Source of the DNA: Strigamia acuminata
Taxonomy: Eukaryota > Arthropoda > Chilopoda > Geophilomorpha > Linotaeniidae
Assembly: GCA_949358305.1 (NCBI GenBank)
Contig: OX442315.1
Span: 13,854,427-13,914,426, forward strand
DNA: 60,000 nt
Direction: 5' to 3'
Below the pieces are notes generated by a model, which was given only the letters and a program-made list of their open reading frames with translations, searched no databases and was not told the DNA's origin. Position 1 is the first letter of the stretch; each line of letters begins with the position of its first letter. The position numbers and the translations under genes are program-made. Shown here piece by piece: positions 11,601 to 21,590 of the stretch.

Positions 11601-14600
11601 AATCAGTACCTACACCTCAGAATTATTACTGCAAAAATCAGAGCACTTGGAGTGTTATTATGAAACATAATGACTTTAAAAATAATAAGTTGATAGACTA
11701 GTGCATTGTAGATAGACATAATGAGTAGTAATTTTTCTTTTGCTTCTTCACAGAAATAAGCCTAGAAATGTGAAAGATACCACACCAAAATTCCGTTTAG
11801 TAATGCCAAATGTACATAAACGGTTTGTTGTGGTGATTGATACTTCTGCTAGCATGGATAAGGTAATAAATAAGCAATTTTCAAAGATTTTAATTTCTAT
11901 TAAAGGTGAGACATTTTTTTAATTACACAGAATCATTTCAGAATGATCAATACCGCTTTCGAAAGTGCTCTTATGAATCACCTGCCCTATGGAAGTGCAT
12001 TTGGAATGGTTGTTTTTAATGAAACGTAATTAAAACAAAACAAGCAAGGCTGGTTTTAGTTTAACCTTATGAGAGCTGGAACAGAGTAACATCTGCATTG
12101 ATAGCTAAGATGTCTAAGCTTTTTTTTCTCCCTGTACCACTCAACATCTCCTCACTTTCTTCTATTAGAATAGATGATTACTTTTTGTGTATTGCCCTGA
12201 ACACAAATTAAACAGGCATAGGCTTGGGCCAAAAACATCCTCCATCTACTTCTTTAATAGAAGTAGACTCTTTATTGTCATGTTACCTGACCAACTGACA
12301 CTAGGGGAAAAAAATGGAAGCTGCATGATGTTTTGTACATTGTATTGTTGACCATACAATGTACTTTTTCAATGCATTTAAACCTGCATAATTCCTTGTG
12401 GTGTCAATACACCACATTACTCCAACCTACTCTTTGGACAGGGTTGAAGTCAAAGCCTGTTTGAAATTTGTCCACCATTGGTCATAAAATACCATTGATA
12501 ATCATGTACATCCGGGTTCGACTGACGTCAAAATCTGTAAATTGTAAGGGAAATTGTGATCAACTGTTTAACCAAGACTAGGGCTTCTTAAACTCTTTCC
12601 ACTCGCAACCCCTATTGACCCAAAAATGTTTAGGTTAGGTGTTTATACATGTATACTCAAAACCACCACAACGTTGTCCTAACTCCTATTGGCTTAACCG
12701 ATTTACGCCTAACTGGGGGCTGTGCTCTACTATGCGGAAAAGTAGTTTTGTTTATTTTCAACGTATTTTAGTGTACAAAGTGATTAGAATGATGAATTTT
12801 ATTTATTTGGTAATAAAATGCTTATATTATTTGCTAAATAAGCTTTTTCACTCTACACCAGTGAGATGGCTTAGCCAATAGGAGTTAGAACAACGTTGTG
12901 GTGGCCTAATATTAGGTTTAATACTGCTAAATAACAACTGGAATTAGAAAATCATCTGCGCAGAATGGGATGTGCAGTATGAATTTAGTATCAAGATACC
13001 GGGCGCAAACTGTAGTTACAAGCTTCCCTTGCTAAGTCTGTTTTAGGACCCTATTTGCATCAGTCTACCAGTTGTTGTTAGATGCTCCATCAGAATTCAA
13101 ATGCAACTATGTCAAAGCGATTTAGTTATTTTATACTGACTGATTTACACGAACAATGTGCAACAGTGAAATTTGGTTTCCTAATGGAGCCTCTCATAAC
13201 AACTGTTCCAGGAACCCGTCTGTTTCAGTGGTGTATACTGATTAGACTTTGACCGATACCAGTATCAGTATCAGCTATCGGCCGATATTTCGGTATTCAC
13301 TGATATCGGAACTGATATTTTTTTGCGTGGCCGATACCGATATTGGCACGTTTCTAAAACTTATCGTTTTAAAACGCTTTTGAAGCAATATATATTATAT
13401 ACTGCTTCAAAAACGTTTCGAAAACATAAAATAAAGTAATAAACGCAAATTTAATTTAATTTTTTTTATTTTGGGGGGTAGGGGGGTCGGACATTTTAAT
13501 TTTAATATTGGCGCAGGTATCAATATCGGCCGATATTCGGTTGCCGATTATCGGTATCGATATCGGCCAATATTCGGTTGCCGATTATCGGTATCGGCAA
13601 TACTGCAAAATTAGGGATTGCAGTACCGGACGCTTTTCATGGTACCGGTATTCGGTACTGACATTTTTTTCCGGTACTATATTCGGTTCCGGTACCGAAT
13701 GAAAAATGAGCACCGGTATTGGGCCGGTACTACTACCGAAAGCGGTACTAGCACCGGTATTTGTACCGGTTCTGGATAGGATAGTCAATCAATTTCTCAA
13801 CAAAAATTTTTATTTGTTGAGAGCTGAAAAATTGACGAAATATCGTAGAATCGATAGAATTAGTAGTGGAAAGTGACAACACACTGTTTGGATAAAATAA
13901 ATTGACAGTAGGGACTTTTAAAAAAAGTTTATTTTTGAATTTTGTGGGGGACATTACGATGCTTTCCAAGATGATAGCGCCCATCTCGTGTTGTTAAACG
14001 AATATTTTTCAAGTGTTAGAAAGTTTTCCCAACGGACTTTCAACGTGGGAATACGTACATCTAGCAATGGATTAGTTTTGTACCTGTTGTGAACATTTTG
14101 TCGCCGTTTTAATGACACCATCTTGGAAAGCATCGTACTGTCCGCCACCAAATTCAAAAATAAACCTTTTTTAAAAATCTCTGCTGTCAATTTGTTTTAT
14201 CCAAACAGTGTGTTGTCAGTTTTCACTACTAATTCTATCGATTCCACGATATTTCGTCGATTCCGAAGTTACTCAGTTTCAATTTATTTTAAAAATATTA
14301 TTTCCGCGGTTATTCAGTTTCCAATTTCTGATTATTTTATTTCAAGTTATTTTCAATTTTCGCGGTGATTCAGTTTAAAATTACTGATAATTTCATTCCA
14401 AGTGATTTTCAGTTTCCGCACTTATTCAACAATCGCCTTTAAAATCCTGTTTTTACTGACAACAGCCATTATTACTTTTTCCAAATTAATTAAAAAATTA
14501 ATTCCAGCTGGAATGATGATGGAAAGTACCGGTTCCGGTTTCGGTGTGACGGACGGTTCCAGTGCCCAGAAAAGTTTACGGTACCAGTACCGGCCCTCAG

Positions 14601-17600
14601 TACCGCCAGAAAAAAACCTTAGTACCAACACTGGTACTGAATCCCGGTACCAATACCGGTACTGGCACCGATGCTGAAACCGATACTGCAATCCCTATGC
14701 AAAATATCGATATCGGTCAAAGTCTAATACTGATACAATATAGCAGGAGAAGCTTGCACTAAAAGAGGCCTGGGTAGGTAAAAAAAAAGCTGTTATAGTT
14801 GAAATAAACTACTAATAAGCATAACTGTAGACCCCTTTGGTGTCATCTCTGCAATTCTTTGCCTTCACTCATGGTATAAAATCACTTACAGCCTGACTGA
14901 AACAAGCACAGTATAATTCATATTACCATGGTTCATTTCAACAGAGCAAGAGTACTTCAAGAAATGAAAACTATTAATGAAATTAGAGACAAACAGAGGA
15001 TAATTAATCATCTACCAACAGCAGGTGAGGGCAGCACATGCATTGCTTGTGGATTGGAAAAAGCTATTGAGGTCAGTTTTGTTACTTTACAATTGACTGG
15101 GCTTTGAAAAATATTGATACAATATAAATTCAAAAACAGATGATCGAGAAATCTGATCCAAAACTACCAAAATCATGCTTAGCTACAAAGATAATTCTTC
15201 TAACAGACGGCAATGAAAATGAAGAAAATAGAACTGAAAATGTACTAAATGGCTTGAAAGAAAAATCAGTCAGGATTTTCACCATAGCATATGGAAACTA
15301 TGCTGATTCTCATTTAGAAGAACTATCAAAAGAAACAAATGGAATCACTTGCTTTATACCCAAAACCCATGCAACTTCATCTGATGATTTCTACAATTGT
15401 ATGAGTCCAATTTTTGGTAGCGATGATCCATCGACAGCAAATGTAAGTACCAGTAACTAATTAAAAGAAACATCTGCTTTATATTGGTAATCATGCTTTG
15501 GGCTCAAAATTAAAAAAAAATTTGTACTTACTTACACCGGCATGCTGTTAAAAACGGAGTTTATCAGCATGCCAGTAATACTCACACTATACCGAGATGC
15601 GGCAATAGAGAGTTTGCGGGATGCATTTTTCCCTTATTTCGTGTCACGTTACACTATTTTAGTGCCATATCGTAAGGGAAAAATCTTTAGTGTATCGTTT
15701 TCAACACTAAATTAAAATATAGCGCAGCCAATCAGAATTGAGAACACTATATTGTTAGCTCCGCCCATTGCAAATAGCAATTATTTTGTTGTCCCGATCA
15801 AACACTGCAGTCAGATTGAATAATAAGTGAGGCCCAAAATTGAATTTTAGGCCTAAAACCATACTTTATAGGCATAATAATGGAATTTTATGCAGAAATT
15901 TGCACATTTACGCCCACAAATTGAATTTTTAGACCCAAAATTACTAACTGTCAGTAGTTGGCTGAAATAGTGTAGTGATAAGGGAAAAGTGCAGCCCGCA
16001 AAAACTTAATTTATCATTTTTCCCTTACACTATATTTATACTGTATAGTCTTTAACTGTAAGGGAAAAATGCATCCCGCAAACTCTCTAATAACTTACCG
16101 TACTGCCTTGAACAATGGCCCGGCGTGAATAAGCGCCGGGACTCGAATAAACGCCGGGGGCTCGGCGGCGCTTAGTGCACCAAACGCCGCCCCGGTCGGG
16201 TCATGAAAATAAATAAACGCCCGGGCCATTGTTCAAGGCAGTACGGTAAGTGGGGTAATACGATATGAAAGATTCGAATCTTTGACACGCAGATTCCGAT
16301 TGTCGTACCGTTCGACAAATATTGTAGTTTAAATATTTTACATTTTTCTACTAGGTAATGCTCAATATCAATAGACAAAGTTATGTTTCTAAAAATGATG
16401 TTTTATCATGTTCCTTTTTTATTTGTAAAATACACACTCCAATGAATCTGAGAATGGTTAAAGTTGAAGGCTGGATGAATGTTAACGGGGAAAAGGTATG
16501 TTCACATCATATGCTGTTTTGCATGTGTCTTGTTTCAAAATATATTTAATTTTATTCTATTTTTAGATAAATGCAACTACGCAAAGAGTGTCCATCTATG
16601 CCTATGTTCACAGAAAAAGTACTCCAGTTGAAAATATTAATGTTTATGCAGAAATTTCACCACCTACTGGCACTAAAACTGTAATCCAACTAAATGATAA
16701 TGGGTTACAACCGGATATGGTTAAAGGAGATGGTGTTTATTCACGTTATTTTTTGCATTTTATTGGAAATGGTCGGTATGCTGTCCAGCTAATACTGAAT
16801 GAAACAATAGAACCTACTCCAAAATTTATAAATAGTAAATATACGTTCCGATATCAATGAATAATGGCAAGAGAACTCGATTGCCGAATGGACTTGTTGG
16901 GCATACAGATCTAGAACTGAGATTGGTGTTCACGCCAATAATAAATCTACACCCAAGTAACACAATGAACGATTAAGCATCGCATCAAGATATATGCAAT
17001 GTTTAACCCTTGGAGGCATAACGGTAAAATGTGCCGTTCTGGTATAAGGCATTACAGATTTATGGACAATTTTCAGGTCAATTAGTTATAGCGCCGTTTC
17101 GATCTTTGAAAGTTTGCAACTAATTTTATAGAGGGCGATAGTTGTGAACAGTGAAAAAATATATTTTTTTTACCAACTAGTGGTTGGTTTAAACACTACT
17201 GGTAAATGCAAAAAGCTGTTAACTGAAGCGCTCTTTCTTAGGCAGCAAAGCCAGCATAATAGTTTTGCTGGAGTTTTAAGGGGCAGAAAATTTGCATTTA
17301 GCATAATTAATTAAATAAATGACCAATGACTTAAAATTTCACCCGAGTTAAGGTTCAGTATGATATAAACAAAATCACAAATTTTCAGCCAAAAAATAAA
17401 TAGGAAAAAAAAATTTCCTATTCAAGAAAGAGCTTGTCCATAAATCCGTATAGCCTTATGCCTCCAGGGGTTAATATCATATCTGCATAGATGCAATGTT
17501 AAATCGATCATTCTTGCTACTGGGGCATCCGGTCTTTTTATTGCAAAAACGTTTAATTTTATTTTTAAAGAACTGTTTAATCTAGTTCTCTCGTCTTCTT

Positions 17601-18708
17601 ATTAAAAAAAGTAAAGAATTTATTTATTTATTTTCAAATTTAGTTTTTGCTGGATTTTTACATACTCACGAAAAACGGATTCCTCTTGGATCTTTTAAAG
17701 TGGCTGATAAATTTATACATTCAGTTAAGAATGATATTTACCCACCAAATGTTATTGAAGATTTGAACATTGTCCACTATGACAATATTACTCATAAAAT
17801 TACACTGAATTGGACAGCACCTGGCAATGATTTTGATGTTGGACAAGGTTTGTATAATTATTAGACAATTAGCTACCAAGCAACCAAGTGTCATTGAACG
17901 TAGAGAAAATATCCTTGAGTTAGGTGTGTTTATAAAGGGTATACCACAAAACCCGATCTTTTCCAATTTTTAAAAATTGATCTTACGATTGAAAACTGTT
18001 AGAGTGTATTTGTAGCAAATCACTTGTGGGCCCAGCTAATAAGAATAGCTTCGCTGAACTGTCGCTTTATTGCCAAAATGAACATTTCGCTAATTGTCGC
18101 TATCGCTAGCTTGCACCAGTTATCTATAAAATCGCTAATTTTAGCTACTTTAGTGCTAATATTTTGCTAACTAAATAACTATTTAAAAAAAAAACGTTTT
18201 TTTTTATTTCTACTTCTTGTTTTGCAAAATATTTTAAACTTCTGAAATTTTGGTTTTTCATAATATTTTTATTTTAGCTGTACGGTACGAAATGAAGTAC
18301 CATCACGAATCCATGGAACTTCGACAGTCTTTTGACATAATTTCTAACCAAATAAACCAAACTGATCTTTCATTTGGCAACTTGACTCCCAATCAATCTG
18401 GCAACGAGGAGAAAATCACTTGGAAAGTTCCTGAATCCTTTGTCAAGGACTATTATTCTTTGTCTATTGCAATCCGAGCTGTTGATGAGAATAAAAATTA
18501 TGCATCGCTGTCCAATATTGTTGTTGCAAGGCTTAGAGCAGTGCAATGCAGCCCTGTAGGAATTACGTTTCCACATCACACGGATTGCACAAGTTATTTG
18601 CTTTGTGAATGGGAAAAGAAACCACTGACAATAATGAAATGTCCATTCGGAACCACATTTGACAGCATCAAGAAAGTTTGTGGATGGAATCGTAAAGGAA
18701 AATGTTGA
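8636..18708 (+). CDS. CLCA-family vWA protein with C-terminal chitin-binding (CBM14) domain
   Basis: Fourteen exons keep frame to a 859-aa product: 8636-8791, 9421-9593, 9662-9795, 10153-10312, 11330-11477, 11558-11688, 11754-11862, 11931-12025, 14945-15071, 15140-15442, 16355-16495, 16567-16834, 17644-17847, 18278-18708. Signal peptide, then the CLCA N-terminal domain (AIKLENNAYKGIVIAIDDG). The vWA domain starts near residue 325 with an intact MIDAS (DTSASM, GEGSTC, LLTDGNEN). A beta-sandwich/Fn3-like part contains GDGVYSRYF and LNWTAPGNDFDVG. The last 55 residues carry six cysteines spaced as in peritrophin-A/CBM14. In vertebrate CLCAs the N-terminal region is a zinc protease with HExxH; here the aligned segment reads KHWAM, so catalysis is presumably lost. 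CLCA proteins are secreted, self-cleaving modulators of chloride channels; here an extracellular, possibly chitin-associated role is inferred. AATAAA at 18757. Confidence 0.9.
8940..9290. repeat. Dispersed repeat copy in CLCA intron 1
   Basis: GC-richer insertion with GGCCTTTATTCAGTGTCTAGGAG, a diverged relative of the repeats at 10384-10930 and 31465-31790 (GGCCTTTAATCCGTTGTCTA). Not coding. Confidence 0.45.
10384..10930. repeat. Dispersed repeat copy in CLCA intron 4
   Basis: Shares long stretches (GATTGTTGGTTGTTGGCCTT; TCATACACAGGGTGGGGACC) with 31465-31790 in a DEG/ENaC intron. Distinct from the AT-rich surroundings; no TIRs or coding region recognised, so the class is unknown. Confidence 0.7.
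12663..12904. mobile_element. MITE-like inverted repeat in CLCA intron 8
   Basis: Ends CCACCACAACGTTGTCCTAA and TTAGAACAACGTTGTGGTGG are near-perfect inverted copies; the arms continue through ACTCCTATTGGCTTA. 242 bp, no coding capacity. Confidence 0.7.
12905..13015. repeat. Dispersed repeat shared with 27935-28235
   Basis: Contains AATACTGCTAAATAACAACT and CTGCGCAGAATGGGATG, nearly identical to both arms of the hairpin element at 27935-28235. Confidence 0.65.
13243..14726. mobile_element. hAT-like non-autonomous element (outer of a nested pair)
   Basis: TIRs TAGACTTTGACCGATA and TATCGGTCAAAGTCTA, flanked by a perfect 8-bp target duplication ATACTGAT (13235-13242 and 14727-14734). Subterminal sequence is full of CCGATA/TATCGG motifs. 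No transposase. Lies within CLCA intron 8 and contains a second element at 13612-14697. Confidence 0.85.
13612..14697. mobile_element. hAT-like non-autonomous element (inner of a nested pair)
   Basis: TIRs TAGGGATTGCAGTA and the inverse TACTGCAATCCCTA, flanked by a perfect 8-bp duplication TGCAAAAT (13604-13611 and 14698-14705). Subterminal GGTACCGGTAC tracts and an inner inverted repeat (about 13800-13975 against 14115-14260) give it a foldback shape. No transposase. Confidence 0.85.
15608..16087. mobile_element. TA-flanked MITE with 29-bp TIRs
   Basis: Ends GAGAGTTTGCGGGATGCATT and the inverse AATGCATCCCGCAAACTCTC. TA at 15606-15607 and 16088-16089. 480 bp, no coding region, inside CLCA intron 10. 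Confidence 0.8.
16098..16246. mobile_element. Short TA-flanked MITE, CCGTACTGCC family
   Basis: Perfect TIRs CCGTACTGCCTTGAACAATG; TA at 16096-16097 and 16247-16248. 149 bp and GC-rich, with a GGCG hairpin core. Only 8 bp from the preceding MITE. A distant relative seems to lie at 40155-40495. Confidence 0.8.
17007..17470. mobile_element. piggyBac-like MITE
   Basis: Flanked by TTAA at 17003-17006 and 17471-17474. Ends CCCTTGGAGGCATAA and TTATGCCTCCAGGGG are inverted, and a second inverted block (GATTTATGGACAA) lies inside. TTAA duplication with CCC termini is the piggyBac signature. No transposase. In CLCA intron 12. Confidence 0.75.
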
Positions 18709-18756
18709 TTTTTTTTTATCCTATGTGAAAAGACTTATTTATTAGCTATAACTGTA

Positions 18757-18762
18757 ATAAAT
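18757..18762 (+). promoter_or_regulatory. CLCA polyadenylation signal
   Basis: AATAAA about 50 bp after the CLCA stop codon. Confidence 0.6.
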
Positions 18763-18779
18763 CGATTTCTAAACTAAAA

Positions 18780-19480
18780 CAATTATTTCGTTTTGCAAGA
18801 AAACAAAAATTAGTATGATTTGAATTTTGCTCGACAGTGTCTGATCATTTCGTCGCCATTTTTCGTTACCAAAATATTAATACCTTCGTATCTTGATCGC
18901 CGTCATTTCATCATTTCGGGTTTTAGTTGGTCACTGATGGTAAACGTCTAACAAACCTGATTTCCATGACGTCCAATTTCCTACCTGTAGAAAAGAAAAT
19001 AAAAACAATGAAATACTCAAGTCAATAAAAACTCAAAAACCTGCATAAACGAGCCGAGACGTAAGGTGCATTATCTTGTGCTACCATGGCTAAAAACGAG
19101 ACACCAAAATGGCGGTAAAACAAGCCATCTGATGAGCTTATTAAGAACGAATAAGTAAAAACGTCATTCGGCGCAAAATTTAAATTTTCAAATTGACCAA
19201 ATGACACAGCTATCAACTCTGGGGGTTATTTTGTTTTTGTGTAAAGTCTGTAAACATTACACGAAAACACGTATGGTATTTTATTTTTATATTTATACAC
19301 ATTTAGCATTTAGATGACAATTAACAGCAATTTTATGGAAAAACTTTCCAAAAGAAAACCAATAAATATTTTTGAGACTTACTGGTATTACAAAAACCTG
19401 CAATTTGGGGCACGTTTTTGCAACGTATCATCAATTTAAAATTTAGGACACGTTTATGATACGTTCTCTTGGCGTGGAGT
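18780..19480. other. Intergenic between CLCA and the BTB gene
   Basis: No gene I can support; short ORFs on the minus strand have no domain or start context. Confidence 0.4.
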
Positions 19481-19484
19481 GCAG

Positions 19485-19492
19485 TATATAAG
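19485..19492 (+). promoter_or_regulatory. TATA box of the BTB gene
   Basis: TATATAAG 43 bp upstream of the ATG at 19528, leaving a very short 5' leader; fits an unspliced TATA promoter. Confidence 0.6.
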
Positions 19493-19527
19493 GAAGGCTC
19501 TACAACTACAAACATAAACATTTCCAA

Positions 19528-21102
19528 ATGGCGAACTGTGTGGACTGTACGAAAAAGCAAAGACAAAACTTAGTTTTAACCGTCGTGTACAATGTGCGAA
19601 ATAATCCGAAATCGGATAGAGTGAAGTTAAAGTGCCAAAATGGAACCGTATTTGCGCATAAAAGCATACTAGTCGCAAGCAGCGAGTATTTCCGCGCAAT
19701 GTTTGATCCAAAGCTTAAAAGCATCGAGAGTAAAACGGGCGTAGTTTCCTTTTCTGACGCGTCGACGGAAGTATTTGAAGTTGTCATTCAGTTCATCTAC
19801 GGGCAAGATCTGCCCGAAATTTCGGGGACTTTATTACGCGAAACTCTCATTGCCGCTAACCGAATGCAGTTGGACGACTTGTTCGACTACTGCTGGAAAC
19901 CTTACTCCAGCCTGCTGACTCTGGACAATTTTGTCGGTGTCTGGGAGTTGGCAGAAATGTTTAACCGAGACGAAACGATACGGAACGTCTACGCGTTCGT
20001 TTTGAGCCGTACGAAACAAATTTGTGAAAGCCACGTTTTGTCTGACATTACGGCGACGCAAGTGCGAAGTCTGTTTGCTGTTGTTAGCAAGTTGGGCCCC
20101 AAAAGATTCGGCGAATTCGTCTTTTTCTTCGTCACTTGGACAACGAAAGCACCCGAAACTGAAGAGAAGGTCCAAGTGGCAATGAGTTTGTTATCGAACT
20201 GCGACATTGGGAAATTGCCCAACCAATCTCTTCGCAATGTGCTATCAATTGATTCGGTCGATTCAGCGATATCAAGTTTATTGAACAAAGTGGTTTTCTC
20301 TCGTTGGTTGACCACTTCCGAGCCACAAGTTCAGATTTTCGCTTTTCAAGTCCAAAAAGCAACTTGCAAGCAAGAATCGATTTTTCCAGACAAATTGAAT
20401 TGGTCGACCGTCGATTGTCGTTCCGACGTGCAAGCGGCTCTGTTCGATGATAGTATACCAGCAATTTCCAGCGATGGAGAGATATTTTATTTTCGGTATG
20501 ACCCTCATCTCCAAGTTCTCGAAGCCTTAGAAGCGGCCACGGCGCTTTCGTTTCGCCACCATACGCCCGTTGGCATTACGAGATGGTGGGATACAGCCAA
20601 TGCTTCCGAAATATTTTTTAGGCAAACTCGTACTTTGTATTTTTGTTTCAATTTCGATAAAAGAAAATGGCGTTTACTTGAATTTACTAAGAATCAAGTT
20701 GGGGATTGCAAGCGGATGATTCTGGCAACTGCCGAAGGAAAATATTTCTTCGACTGTGAACAACATATCAAAATTGTCGATACTAAGTTGGATACTTGCG
20801 TGACGAAGAATAAATTACCGGGCCTGTGGGAGTGTGTCACGTGTAAAACTCGCCGAAGGAATTCTTCGGAGAAATTGTTTTTTTTTAATTTTTATGTTTC
20901 GGAAATTTTACTTTACGACATCAATGCTGACAACTGGTGTACAGTTCCATGGCCATCCGAAGACGGTTACTCAACTAATGTGGAAATGTGTGTGTTTTAC
21001 GACCATGACTGTTTAATATTCCAAAAGGATGAGGGTACCCGTTCCAACGGCGAATCGCGTAAGGGCGAATTTCTAAAATTCGCCGTTGGAAACCTATTTT
21101 GA
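19528..21102 (+). CDS. BTB-BACK (kelch-like family) protein, C-terminus replaced by transposon
   Basis: Intronless, 524 aa. BTB domain at about residues 15-120 (HKSILVASSEYFRAMF) and BACK domain at about 125-235, then a degenerate kelch-like beta-rich region. Such proteins are substrate adaptors for cullin-3 ubiquitin ligases. Host codons end near residue 501 (FQKD). The next about 23 residues up to the stop at 21100-21102 are encoded by the left arm of a foldback element inserted at 21033. The original last 37 codons and the stop survive at 25441-25557 in the same frame, beyond the element. So this allele encodes a protein with a foreign tail and uses a stop inside the transposon; whether it is functional is not known. 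Confidence 0.85.
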   Translation: MANCVDCTKKQRQNLVLTVVYNVRNNPKSDRVKLKCQNGTVFAHKSILVASSEYFRAMFDPKLKSIESKTGVVSFSDASTEVFEVVIQFIYGQDLPEISGTLLRETLIAANRMQLDDLFDYCWKPYSSLLTLDNFVGVWELAEMFNRDETIRNVYAFVLSRTKQICESHVLSDITATQVRSLFAVVSKLGPKRFGEFVFFFVTWTTKAPETEEKVQVAMSLLSNCDIGKLPNQSLRNVLSIDSVDSAISSLLNKVVFSRWLTTSEPQVQIFAFQVQKATCKQESIFPDKLNWSTVDCRSDVQAALFDDSIPAISSDGEIFYFRYDPHLQVLEALEAATALSFRHHTPVGITRWWDTANASEIFFRQTRTLYFCFNFDKRKWRLLEFTKNQVGDCKRMILATAEGKYFFDCEQHIKIVDTKLDTCVTKNKLPGLWECVTCKTRRRNSSEKLFFFNFYVSEILLYDINADNWCTVPWPSEDGYSTNVEMCVFYDHDCLIFQKDEGTRSNGESRKGEFLKFAVGNLF

Positions 21103-21590
21103 CGTTTCCAATGGCGAATTTAATAAAATTCGCCATTGGAAACGTTTTTTGAGTGCCATTTCTGCTATTTGCCATTGGAAACATATTTTCCTGTTCCAAG
21201 GGCGAATGTGGAAAATTTGTTTGAAATATAAAATTCGCCATTGGAAACGCAAAAACGTTTCCAATGGCGAATACGTGTAGGTTGAAATTCGCCGTTGGAA
21301 ACGCAAAAACGTTTCCAATGGCGAATACGTGTAGGTTGAAATTCGCCGTTGGAAACGCAAAAACGTTTCCAATGGCGAATACGTGTAGGTTGAAATTCGC
21401 CGTTGGAAACGCAAAAACGTTCCCAATGGCGAATACGTGTAGGTTGAAATTCGCCGTTGGAAACGCAAAAACGTTTCCAATGGCGAATACGTGTAGGTTG
21501 AAATTCGCCGTTGGAAACGCAAAAACGTTTCCAATGGCGAATATGTTTAGGTTGAAATTTGCCATTGGAAAGGGTTTTGCGTTTCCAACG
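21090..21590. repeat. 54-bp tandem repeats, left arm of the foldback element
   Basis: About six units bounded by TTTCCAATGGCGAAT and ATTCGCCGTTGGAAA, so each unit is itself an inverted repeat around TACGTGTAGGTTGA. As 54 is divisible by three, frames stay open on both strands; these ORFs are not genes. Confidence 0.9.

Noticed and set aside
13508-14762. Several 60-90-codon ORFs in CLCA intron 8
   Set aside because: They fall in the low-complexity subterminal parts of the nested hAT-like elements.
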